From Muribaculaceae bacterium (GTDB taxonomy: Bacteria > Bacteroidota > Bacteroidia > Bacteroidales > Muribaculaceae): 64,000 nucleotides of DNA. The stretch covers positions 1 through 64,000 of the forward strand of contig JAFLTT010000012.1 of assembly GCA_022509165.1 (NCBI GenBank), read 5' to 3'. Under the pieces are notes generated by a model, which ran no database searches, was not told the DNA's origin, and saw only the letters and a program-made list of their open reading frames with translations. The translations under genes and the position numbers were made by a program. Positions 7,745-15,817 of this stretch are shown here, piece after piece; positions within the stretch are counted from its first letter, which is position 1, and each line of letters starts with the position of its first letter.

Positions 7745-9442
7745 ATGAAATTGAAAAGCTCTATTATAAATTCTATGATAAGAAAAGTGAGAAACCATTT
7801 TTCTTCCCTCAATTTATTTATTTCCCTGCTTTTATTTTGTCCCTTATTGGTATCTTGCGTTACTGAAGATATGGGTGAATGCCCCGATGATATTCCAGGC
7901 TCAAAGATCCCGGTTCCTGAATATTATATCACTATCAATGTGATTAACGATACTGGTTCACATACACGTGCCTTTACTGATAACGATAAACCGGGTAATT
8001 CATCTTCAGGTGAATTGGAAGGGACTTCAGAAGAGACACGTATAGAGGATATAACACTTTTTCTTTGCGTGAATAACAAGGTTAAACATTCTTTTTCGGC
8101 TGAATATATCGATCCCTTGAATGGCAGTAACTCAACCTCCGCACGTATTAGAATACCCAATATCAATGATTTAAGCGACCTGGCCGGTGAAGATGTCCAA
8201 TTCTTCCTGGCTGCCAATACTTCAACATTTGGTTTTAATCTTTCCGAGAATCCGGAAGCTGATGAGACAGACGATGTTGCAGAAGCAGTTTTCAATATGA
8301 CTTCCTTCAGTACTCCCATAGGTGATTTCGGGAATGATGGTAAAGGAAAGCTCATGCCGTTAGTGAGTTCGGAAATGGTAACAATAAATGTGCCTGCTGA
8401 TCTCAGTGCCTCTCCGGATGAATTGATAGCAGCCATTAAAGCCATGTTTGTACGTGATTCCGGCACCATCAAGTGGTGGGATGTCCTTAATGAAGATGAA
8501 GAACCTATACATCTTGAACGTGCTGTGGCACGTATTGAATATCGTGATATAGACCGAACTTCAGATGCTTCCTTACCTAAGGAGAAGCATGTCTATAAAA
8601 TAGAAAGCAGTCCTGCCGTAAACCTTAAACTGTCTTCCATGCAGATGTATAATGTATCCTCAAAATCCTATATGTTCAAACATACTTCAGCCGGAGATTA
8701 TAACAAGGCTGTTGAAGATCTGGACCTCTTGCAGGTAGAGAAAGGTAGTATAGAAGATAAATATAACTGGGTTGCTACACCGGATTGGGATTTCTCCGGT
8801 TCTGAACCTTCCAAATCTACAGGTAATTTCTTGAATTCTATAGATTTTAATTCCGGTTTTGCCGTTGATGCATCAAATAGCGGCACTTATAACAGCTATA
8901 TCACTATTGAAGACCTTGAAAAGAGATCCACATCTTCTGAAACAGGTTTCCGTCCATGGTGCTATGTTAGTGAAAATACCATTCCGTCAATAGAACTTAT
9001 GCAATCATTCGATTCTAACGGTGACCATCTGGTGGCAAAATATGCCACAGGCGTCTTGTTTACATTCACAATACTTGGCCAAGACGGAAAGACTCCTTTG
9101 ATTTATAATGAGAATGAAAACGGTTATCCGGCTGGTGTAACCAATTCACCTAATAAACCTTATGCCATAGAAATTGTAGATAAACAGGGAAAATGGATTG
9201 AAGTTGAGAGGACAGGCACAAATTATTATATAAAGTATATGGCTTGCATACTTCATAACAAGATTATGAACGGAGATAAATACGCTCCTATGTATTATGG
9301 TGTTGTTCGTAATAATACATACCAGATGTATGTGAATAGCATTTCTAAACTTCCGGATCCTAATGAACCAAAATCCTTGTATCTTAATCTTTCAGTTAAT
9401 ATCAAGGAATGGCAACAACGTGAAAACGGATATGATTTTTAA
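7745..9442 (+). CDS. Mfa1-like fimbrial subunit (lipoprotein precursor)
   Basis: The start chosen is the ATG at 7745. A TTG further upstream at 7706 is in frame but overlaps the stem-loop at 7693-7721. From 7745 the product has 565 residues, with a long n-region, a hydrophobic run, lipobox LLVSC (Cys38) and a T-R-A motif (Arg75) of the pilin-maturation type. It shares blocks with the next two genes: LERAVARIEY, SYMFKHT, a PWCYVSENT region and VVRNNTYQMYV near the end, followed by a terminal strand with IKEWQQRENGYDF. These are hallmarks of Mfa1-type subunits. Its position after the anchor gene suggests an accessory or sub-terminal subunit comparable to Mfa3/Mfa4 (inference). Confidence 0.82.
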   Translation: MKLKSSIINSMIRKVRNHFSSLNLFISLLLFCPLLVSCVTEDMGECPDDIPGSKIPVPEYYITINVINDTGSHTRAFTDNDKPGNSSSGELEGTSEETRIEDITLFLCVNNKVKHSFSAEYIDPLNGSNSTSARIRIPNINDLSDLAGEDVQFFLAANTSTFGFNLSENPEADETDDVAEAVFNMTSFSTPIGDFGNDGKGKLMPLVSSEMVTINVPADLSASPDELIAAIKAMFVRDSGTIKWWDVLNEDEEPIHLERAVARIEYRDIDRTSDASLPKEKHVYKIESSPAVNLKLSSMQMYNVSSKSYMFKHTSAGDYNKAVEDLDLLQVEKGSIEDKYNWVATPDWDFSGSEPSKSTGNFLNSIDFNSGFAVDASNSGTYNSYITIEDLEKRSTSSETGFRPWCYVSENTIPSIELMQSFDSNGDHLVAKYATGVLFTFTILGQDGKTPLIYNENENGYPAGVTNSPNKPYAIEIVDKQGKWIEVERTGTNYYIKYMACILHNKIMNGDKYAPMYYGVVRNNTYQMYVNSISKLPDPNEPKSLYLNLSVNIKEWQQRENGYDF

Positions 9443-9512
9443 TCACCGATGCCATTAAATTTTAAAGCATGATTTAAAACATACAATTAAAAAAATTTAC
9501 TAACCAAATATT

Positions 9513-11141
9513 ATGAATTCATTTAAGAAAAACTCAATCTATGCACTTTCAGTCTTTACCCTTATGGGTATGGCTTCTTGTGCTAACGACAACCTTAATG
9601 TCGATGAACCCCAACCTCCAGTTTTGAACGCGGAAGGTTATTTCCTTACTTTCAACGTGGAAACTGTTCCCACAGTAAGTACTCGTAGCGCAACTAATGC
9701 TAATGGTGACACTGAGAATGTTGACGCAGCAGCAAACGAAAGTCAACTTAAAGATGCTCTACTCTATTTTGTTGATGCCAATAATAATATTTTGATTGAT
9801 CCTGTTTCCGTGAATGAAAATGCTGTTATTGATACAGGTTTAGGCAAACAGATTACCGGTGCAGATGGAACTTTTAATATTGCAGTAAAAGTTAATCCTG
9901 CAGATCTTGTTGGTCTTTGTAATAAAGGTGATATCTATCTGATTATTGTTGGTAATGCAACTGAAACTTCTTTAACTTATAATTTTAGTAATGAAGAAGG
10001 TAAAAAGGCTGCAAATGCAGCTAAATTCACAGTGTCGTCTTTCGATGATGTGATTCAACCGTTTGGCAATGATAAGGCCGGTAAAGTTCTCCCATTAGTA
10101 AGTTATGATAGAATGAAGCTCACAGCTGACTTTAACTCTATTACAGATGCTTCATCTTCAAACTTAATACCTATCTATAATCTTTTTTCTGAGACTTATG
10201 GTACTAACGGTAAACAATTAAAGCTTAAATCAGAATCTTCTGATGCAGTTGTTTTGGAACGTGCTGTTGCCCGTATAGACTTTAATGACGGTGGTGAAAG
10301 AAATGGTTTGAAACAATTCTGCTATAAATTAGCTGACTCGAATGTAACCGCAAAGATTGTTGCAATGGAAGTTTTCAATGTTAACTCTCAATCTTATCTT
10401 TTCCGTCATACAATTGAAGGTACTCCTGCATCTGCATTCGGAGCAAGCAAAACCGCACTTGATGATACTCAACTATTCGGAAAAGAAAATGGAGGACTTA
10501 CCAATGGTAATTATAATTGGATTTATCCATGCGATTGGTCAAATTCAGGTTTTGATGCAGGAAGAACATTATTGAATCGTTACTCAAACAGAGGATCAGA
10601 GGCTAATGCAAAAGCAAATCTTTCTTATTTTGAAAAGACCGGAGAGAATTCAATCCTTCAAAATGGTTTTTATCCCTGGATTTATATAACTGAAAACGTA
10701 ATTCCTACTACAGCCTTAATGGATTCAGACGATGATAGACAAGACAATGCCACTGGTATAGCATTTACATTCCGGTTTGTTGATGATAATGGTGATGCTA
10801 TCACTGCATCAAGTACAAATCTCCCTGCCGGTGTTAAAATTATAGGCGATGATGATACAAAACAGTTACGTGTATTACAGTCCGATGGTAAATACTTTGA
10901 CTTTGACTTTGACGGAACTGATGGAACTATTGAAAAAACATATATCGGTTGGATCAAGCACAACGATCCTACTGACGGTGTAGATCCAATGGAATATGCT
11001 ATAGTTCGTAATAACGTTTATCAGTGTAAAGTTACCAGCGTCGGTGGACTTATCGAATGGCACGAAGCTGAATCATTGTTCTTAACTTTGCAGGTAAACG
11101 TAAGACAGTGGCAAAAACGTGATAACAGCTTTAATTTCTAA
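9513..11141 (+). CDS. Mfa1-like fimbrial subunit (lipoprotein precursor)
   Basis: The 542-residue product has a signal peptide with lipobox MASC (Cys23) and an S-T-R-S motif (Arg58) where maturation cleavage would fall. Shared family blocks are LERAVARIDF, SYLFRHT, a YPWIYITENV region and the VRNNVYQ segment, ending with a strand VRQWQKRDNSFNF. It is a paralog of the genes on either side. The ATG at 9513 lies 70 bases after the preceding stop in an A+T-rich gap without an obvious hairpin. It is probably an accessory fimbrial subunit exposed on the cell surface. Confidence 0.82.
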   Translation: MNSFKKNSIYALSVFTLMGMASCANDNLNVDEPQPPVLNAEGYFLTFNVETVPTVSTRSATNANGDTENVDAAANESQLKDALLYFVDANNNILIDPVSVNENAVIDTGLGKQITGADGTFNIAVKVNPADLVGLCNKGDIYLIIVGNATETSLTYNFSNEEGKKAANAAKFTVSSFDDVIQPFGNDKAGKVLPLVSYDRMKLTADFNSITDASSSNLIPIYNLFSETYGTNGKQLKLKSESSDAVVLERAVARIDFNDGGERNGLKQFCYKLADSNVTAKIVAMEVFNVNSQSYLFRHTIEGTPASAFGASKTALDDTQLFGKENGGLTNGNYNWIYPCDWSNSGFDAGRTLLNRYSNRGSEANAKANLSYFEKTGENSILQNGFYPWIYITENVIPTTALMDSDDDRQDNATGIAFTFRFVDDNGDAITASSTNLPAGVKIIGDDDTKQLRVLQSDGKYFDFDFDGTDGTIEKTYIGWIKHNDPTDGVDPMEYAIVRNNVYQCKVTSVGGLIEWHEAESLFLTLQVNVRQWQKRDNSFNF

Positions 11142-11169
11142 TCTTTAGTTTAGAACTTCAAAATAAAAA

Positions 11170-11197
11170 GTCAAAGGTTCCTTGCGGACCCTTTGAC
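11170..11197 (+). promoter_or_regulatory. Intercistronic stem-loop, TTGC loop
   Basis: GTCAAAGGTTCC (11170-11181) pairs with GGACCCTTTGAC (11186-11197), twelve pairs with one G-T wobble, around a TTGC tetraloop. The ATG of the next gene follows 20 bases later and there is no T-run. It is one of the strongest members of the series. Confidence 0.7.
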
Positions 11198-11217
11198 TCC
11201 CTAAACTCAAACTAATC

Positions 11218-12972
11218 ATGAAATCTCTTATAACATCAAAATCAGGTATTAAAAGCAGAATATTAGGTGTGGGAACGATTCTAATTTCCGCCGCTCTGCT
11301 TACCGGTTGTATATCCGACAATTTATCTGACTGTCCTTCAGAAGTCGATCCTAATGTTTCTTCCGGCACCGGTTCTTCATCCGATTTTTATCTTACCGTT
11401 AATGTGGTTTATCCCGGATCTGAATCATCCAGAGCAACCACTGTGGCCGGAGGAGGCTCTTCTGATGGAGAGAACCAGGGCGTTAATAACGAACAATTGG
11501 TAAATAGTCTCAATCTGTATTTCTTTGATGCCACTGATAATTCTTCGAATAAAGGAAATCTCCTCTGTGAATTCACTACGGCAACTCCATCTGATGGTCA
11601 CGACCCCTTGTTTAAGACAAAAGCTGATGCAGCAACCGGGACAATGACTTTTGCACAGAAGGTGGATGTAAATGATGTAAAGAAAATATTCGGTAAGAAG
11701 GTAAGCATATACGCCTTGGCCAATCTACAGGAATATCCCACCTCTGTGACTACAGAAAACATATTATGTGAAAAGGCCATAAATGTAACTGCATCAGATT
11801 TCGGAACTTCCACTTCTTATTCACGGGCTTTTGTGCAGGAATCGGATGGAAACTACGGAATGGTTTGCCCGATGGCTAATTATGAATATTTCACGCTTGA
11901 CCTTACCAACCATCCATTGCCCGATAATTCTGACGAAGCTGCTTTGGCTGCTATGATGGAACTTTTCACCGGTTCCTTTGCATATAGAGATGATAATGGC
12001 GAATTTGTATCAGGTCGTAACTATCAGATAACTAACTCAGATGCTGAAAGTAAAAATTCCGGTAGTCTGGAATTGGAGCGAATGATAGCAAGAATAGACT
12101 ACATGAGTGGACATAGTGAAACTTTCCAGAGAGAGGGAGTTGGAACTGTGACAGAAAATAATATCTATAAACTTGCCGGTCATATTTCAAGCATCTCATC
12201 TGCCAACACTACAGATGGAGGTGTTTATCTAAAACTAAATAATCTCACGCTTTTTAACCTCTATGATCAGGCTTACATGATAAGGCACACTGCTCTTGAC
12301 GGAGCCGCTGTGAAGCCATTCGGATTTGAAGGTTCAACCGGAAGTTCATACAATTGGATAGCATCGAAAACTGGAGGTAATTTCTTCAATGAATATAATG
12401 TCACAGGCATCAGCTCAACCCACGGAAGTGCATTAGCTGATGATATAATAAAGACTGATGATATAATAAAGACTAAGGTGCCTGATTATGACAACAATGG
12501 TTATTCCCCATGGTTCTACATAATGGAAAATACTGTTCTTTCCAAGGATGACATGGATTTGAATCATTGTACTGGTATCAGCCTGGAGTTAGTGCTTTGC
12601 GATGCAACTACAGGATTACCCATTGTAGGGAAAGAAGAGGATGCAGTGAGAATCACCAATTCTACATCCAAAGAATATCAGGTGCTTTCCTTTAAAGAAA
12701 CTGATGCCCAGTCTGAAACAGGATATTTTTACCTCACCTATAAGTATTTGATAGAACATAACAGGGCAACTAACGGAACCACTAATCCTGAAACCGGAAA
12801 AATGACCAATCTTTCCCCTATGCAGATTGGTGTGGTAAGAAATAATATATACCGACTCTCCCTTACGGGCATCTCCAAATTACCCTCGCCTCAAGCGGCT
12901 GACAACTATAACTTGCAGGTAAATGTAAGCTTGAAACCATGGGGGTATTCTACTGAAGAGAATGAATGGTGA
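11218..12972 (+). CDS. Mfa1-like fimbrial subunit (lipoprotein precursor)
   Basis: The 584-residue lipoprotein has lipobox LLTGC (Cys31) and a serine-rich linker leading to an S-S-R-A motif (Arg72). The family blocks are LERMIARIDY, AYMIRHT, a SPWFYIMENT region and GVVRNNIYRLSL near the C-terminus; the last strand includes VSLKPWGYSTEENEW. An 18-base unit is perfectly duplicated in tandem at 12439-12474, so the protein contains DDIIKT twice in a row. The gene closes the first block of subunits: the following 173-base gap holds a promoter-like site and two hairpins. Confidence 0.8.
   Translation: MKSLITSKSGIKSRILGVGTILISAALLTGCISDNLSDCPSEVDPNVSSGTGSSSDFYLTVNVVYPGSESSRATTVAGGGSSDGENQGVNNEQLVNSLNLYFFDATDNSSNKGNLLCEFTTATPSDGHDPLFKTKADAATGTMTFAQKVDVNDVKKIFGKKVSIYALANLQEYPTSVTTENILCEKAINVTASDFGTSTSYSRAFVQESDGNYGMVCPMANYEYFTLDLTNHPLPDNSDEAALAAMMELFTGSFAYRDDNGEFVSGRNYQITNSDAESKNSGSLELERMIARIDYMSGHSETFQREGVGTVTENNIYKLAGHISSISSANTTDGGVYLKLNNLTLFNLYDQAYMIRHTALDGAAVKPFGFEGSTGSSYNWIASKTGGNFFNEYNVTGISSTHGSALADDIIKTDDIIKTKVPDYDNNGYSPWFYIMENTVLSKDDMDLNHCTGISLELVLCDATTGLPIVGKEEDAVRITNSTSKEYQVLSFKETDAQSETGYFYLTYKYLIEHNRATNGTTNPETGKMTNLSPMQIGVVRNNIYRLSLTGISKLPSPQAADNYNLQVNVSLKPWGYSTEENEW
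12439..12474 (+). repeat. 18-bp perfect in-frame tandem duplication
   Basis: The unit 12439-12456 is repeated without change at 12457-12474 inside a fimbrial subunit gene, adding six residues (DDIIKT) while keeping the frame. Perfect identity suggests a recent slippage event. Confidence 0.9.
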
Positions 12973-13024
12973 TATAGTATTAAATATTTTTACCAAAATT
13001 TTTAATTTGTTGCCTAAAAATTTA

Positions 13025-13032
13025 TAATTTTG
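13025..13032 (+). promoter_or_regulatory. Probable internal promoter (-7 element)
   Basis: TAATTTTG matches the Bacteroidota -7 consensus exactly, in an A+T-rich gap after the Mfa1-like genes. A TTTG at 13006-13009 lies only 15 bases upstream, short of the usual 19-21, so the -33 match is weak. Transcription would start near 13040, just before two hairpins. Confidence 0.45.
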
Positions 13033-13048
13033 TAAAAATTATCATTTC

Positions 13049-13079
13049 ACATCGGCGAGAATCTGCGTTCTCCCGATGT
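13049..13079 (+). promoter_or_regulatory. Leader stem-loop 1, TCTGCG loop
   Basis: ACATCGG-C-GAGAA pairs with TTCTCCCGATGT, twelve pairs with one bulged C, around TCTGCG. It stands about ten bases after the predicted transcription start and is followed by a second hairpin, so it would form at the 5' end of the messenger of the last four genes. Confidence 0.6.
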
Positions 13080-13099
13080 ACATTTAGATGAAAAACTCA

Positions 13100-13121
13100 T
13101 TCGGGAATGTCTGTTCCCGAA
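13100..13121 (+). promoter_or_regulatory. Leader stem-loop 2, TGTCTG loop
   Basis: TTCGGGAA (13100-13107) pairs perfectly with TTCCCGAA (13114-13121) around TGTCTG. With stem-loop 1 it makes a double-hairpin leader 25 bases before the next ATG. No T-run is present. Confidence 0.6.
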
Positions 13122-13145
13122 CCTTAAGATTAGCTAACCTACTGA

Positions 13146-14459
13146 ATGAAAAACTTAAAAGATATTGCACTTGTGGCCATGAAGGCCTCACTGTGCGCCT
13201 TCGGTGCTTTTATACTGACAGGTTGTTCCAACGATAATGTTCCTGAAGTACTTCCGGAAACAGATGAAACCGTTTCAACTCCGGCGCTCACCGTATATAT
13301 ACCGGCAGACATGAACACCGGAAGTTACACAACTTCACGTGCTACACAAAACGTAAGTTCTTCTGAAGGAGCCATTTCTGACCTTTGGTTGGTGGCTTGT
13401 GACGGTGTATCGGCACCTGTTGTAGTGGATTTGTTTGGCACATATGCCGGAGATACGGAAGTAGAAGATTTTTCAGGTACCAAACCTGCGGTGACTTATA
13501 AGACCTACACTGTGACTGTAGATGATCTGGATGGAGGGGCTTATAGATTTTATGTCTTAGCTAATATGCTCGGTTATTTAAAAGATGAAGATAAGAAATC
13601 AGGCAAGCCATCTTTCGCGGATGAGGGTGCGGTGAAGAGCTTAGCTCTGGAATTTGGTGAGTATACTTCTACTTCTGCACAAAATTATCTGATGCGGCAG
13701 GATAGTAAGGGAAATTACTATCTTCCGATGGCATGTTTGCCTTCTGAAATGAAGACAACCAAAGATGGTCAGCCGGTAGGAGAGGCAAATAATTCTCTTA
13801 TTACCTACAATAACTATGCAGAGGGAAGTGCCTTGTTTGCCGATCTCACACTGCTTTGTGCCAAAATAAGATACACGGTGCTTTTTGACAATGAGGGACC
13901 GAAGACCAAAAATGATAGAGATGTTGTAGTGGGCGGATTTTCTGAAGATTTCTACTCCAATGCGGTAGATTTCCAGAAAGCTACGCTAAGCAATGTAAGA
14001 AATACTACAGACTTACATAGCGGTACGATTGAAGCGACTTCAGCAACCTATTTTGATACTTTCGACTGCATTCGTTTTCATAGGGCAGCATATCCTACTC
14101 AAGCCAACAATACAACGGGTTATTTGGATATCAAGGGTCTTTCAGAAGATGCCCATGCTCCGGCAGACCTCGGAGTACTTTCAACATTTGGAGCAGACGA
14201 TAATAAGCGGGCATGGCAAGGATGGCTCTATGTGCCGGAAAACAAAGATGAACTCAAGAAGACCACCATCTCACTTCTTCCGGAAGATGGATCGAATGTG
14301 AAGACCGCCAACTGCAAATTTGAATTGAATCCGGAACGCGGACATTTCTATGATGTAGTAGCCAAACTCGTAAATCCCGAATTCTATATTTACGATATAA
14401 CAGTTTATGTGCGTGTAAATCCTTGGGATTATAAAGGATCCGCACCAACAGAATGGTAA
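13146..14459 (+). CDS. Fimbrillin-like lipoprotein
   Basis: The 437-residue lipoprotein has lipobox LTGC (Cys27) and a T-T-S-R-A motif (Arg65). It belongs with the next gene and with the first 400 residues of the gene after that: all three share an ADLT..CAK[IV]RYT[VI]LFD block, a KRAWQG..Y.PEN block and an ERG.FYDV[VI]AK block. The C-terminal strand is YVRVNPWDYKGSAPTEW. This C-terminal pattern differs from the VRNN type of the upstream Mfa1-like genes, so it is a separate subunit class. It is probably an accessory subunit close to the tip (inference); the exact family was not identified. Confidence 0.72.
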   Translation: MKNLKDIALVAMKASLCAFGAFILTGCSNDNVPEVLPETDETVSTPALTVYIPADMNTGSYTTSRATQNVSSSEGAISDLWLVACDGVSAPVVVDLFGTYAGDTEVEDFSGTKPAVTYKTYTVTVDDLDGGAYRFYVLANMLGYLKDEDKKSGKPSFADEGAVKSLALEFGEYTSTSAQNYLMRQDSKGNYYLPMACLPSEMKTTKDGQPVGEANNSLITYNNYAEGSALFADLTLLCAKIRYTVLFDNEGPKTKNDRDVVVGGFSEDFYSNAVDFQKATLSNVRNTTDLHSGTIEATSATYFDTFDCIRFHRAAYPTQANNTTGYLDIKGLSEDAHAPADLGVLSTFGADDNKRAWQGWLYVPENKDELKKTTISLLPEDGSNVKTANCKFELNPERGHFYDVVAKLVNPEFYIYDITVYVRVNPWDYKGSAPTEW

Positions 14460-14497
14460 TGAAGAACTAATACTAAAAATTAACTTAATATTTATTT

Positions 14498-15730
14498 ATG
14501 AAAAACTTAAAATCATTAAAAACCATTGCTTACGGAACGGCTCTTATTGCCTTAGCTCCGTTGGCTTCCTGTTCGAATGAAGAGGTAACCTCTCCGGAAC
14601 CTATCGTTGAAAATGATGGAACTACCTTGACCCTCTATCTTCCGGATTTCACCCCTGACTATGTTCTTTCAAGAACTGGAGAAATTTCAGCTACAGAAAA
14701 CACAATTACTGATCTTTGGTTCTATGCTATACCTGATGGTCAAGATACTGAAGGGAAAACTGGTGTCTTCAAAGCTGCTAAAATAATTGGATCTTCAACA
14801 ACTGATGTTCCTTTTGCAAATTCAAATTACAAAGGTTATACTGTTAATAGTATCCAACAAGGTAAATATAAAATTTATCTTCTTGCGAACTTTGAAAAAT
14901 ACGTGAATCCCACTTCCGGAACTGTAAAAGATTATATGGAAGGCTTGAATTCTTCAGATGCTATCGAAGCTGTAGTGTTAAAATTTGCAGGAACGAACAA
15001 TGAATATTCCGCAGATAAATATTTGACAAGTTCTTCTCTTCCGATGGCCTTCCTTAGCGATAAAATCAAAAAAAGTAAAGACGATACCAATCCTGCCACC
15101 ACTTTTGAATTCTCAAAAACAAACAATTCGGTTTATGCTGATTTGACCATCCAGTGTGCTAAAGTTCGTTACACAGTTTTGTTTGATAATACTCCTAATA
15201 CAGGTTACTCAACAGACTTCTATACAACTAATGTTAATTTTAGCAATACTGCTTCTGCAGCTTATGTAATCAGCCAAACAACAGTTTCTTCAACAGCAAA
15301 TGCATCTGTTTCTAATATAATAAATGGCGGTTTAAATAATCTTCCATTCAATAAGTGTAAGTATCCTGAGGATAATTCTTCACTTTTGACTGTTAACCCA
15401 AATGGGACTGATAAAATTTCATATGAACCTGATCTTAGTACCCAAGAAAGTGATATTTGGACTGACAACGCAAAAAAGAGAGCTTGGCAGGGAACTTTCT
15501 ATTTCCCGGAAAATCCAAGTAACTCATCTACAACAATCACAGTGTCTCCTGCTACCGGTGAAGATAATATAGCAAAGGCTGGCACCTTTACTTTACCAAA
15601 GTTGGAACGCGGTAAATTCTATGATGTAGTAGCTAAACTTGTTAGTCCGGGTACTTATATCTTCGATGTTAACGTATATGTTCGTATCAATCCTTGGGAA
15701 TATGTTGGTACAACTCCGACTACCTGGTAA
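14498..15730 (+). CDS. Fimbrillin-like lipoprotein, paralog of the preceding gene
   Basis: The 410-residue product has lipobox LASC (Cys25) and an L-S-R-T motif (Arg59). It carries the same three blocks as its neighbours (DLTIQCAKVRYT, KRAWQGTFYFPENP, ERGKFYDVVAK) and ends YVRINPWEYVGTTPTTW, nearly matching the preceding gene. The gap between the two genes is only 38 bases and has no hairpin, in contrast to most gaps in the locus. Directly after the stop codon the last 12 bases of the gene (15719-15730) occur again at 15740-15751, a remnant of a small duplication. Confidence 0.72.
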   Translation: MKNLKSLKTIAYGTALIALAPLASCSNEEVTSPEPIVENDGTTLTLYLPDFTPDYVLSRTGEISATENTITDLWFYAIPDGQDTEGKTGVFKAAKIIGSSTTDVPFANSNYKGYTVNSIQQGKYKIYLLANFEKYVNPTSGTVKDYMEGLNSSDAIEAVVLKFAGTNNEYSADKYLTSSSLPMAFLSDKIKKSKDDTNPATTFEFSKTNNSVYADLTIQCAKVRYTVLFDNTPNTGYSTDFYTTNVNFSNTASAAYVISQTTVSSTANASVSNIINGGLNNLPFNKCKYPEDNSSLLTVNPNGTDKISYEPDLSTQESDIWTDNAKKRAWQGTFYFPENPSNSSTTITVSPATGEDNIAKAGTFTLPKLERGKFYDVVAKLVSPGTYIFDVNVYVRINPWEYVGTTPTTW

Positions 15731-15767
15731 AAATATATTACTACCTGGTAAATAAATAAACTTCTTA

Positions 15768-15799
15768 GGAAACGGCTTGGGTTTGCGCCCTCCGTTTCC
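15768..15799 (+). promoter_or_regulatory. Intercistronic stem-loop, TTTGCG loop
   Basis: GGAAACGG (15768-15775) pairs with CCGTTTCC (15792-15799). An inner GGG/CCC stem closes TTTGCG (15782-15787). No T-run follows. The next ATG is 19 bases downstream, after an AACTAACCTAAC stretch. Confidence 0.65.
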
Positions 15800-15817
15800 A
15801 CAATTAACTAACCTAAC

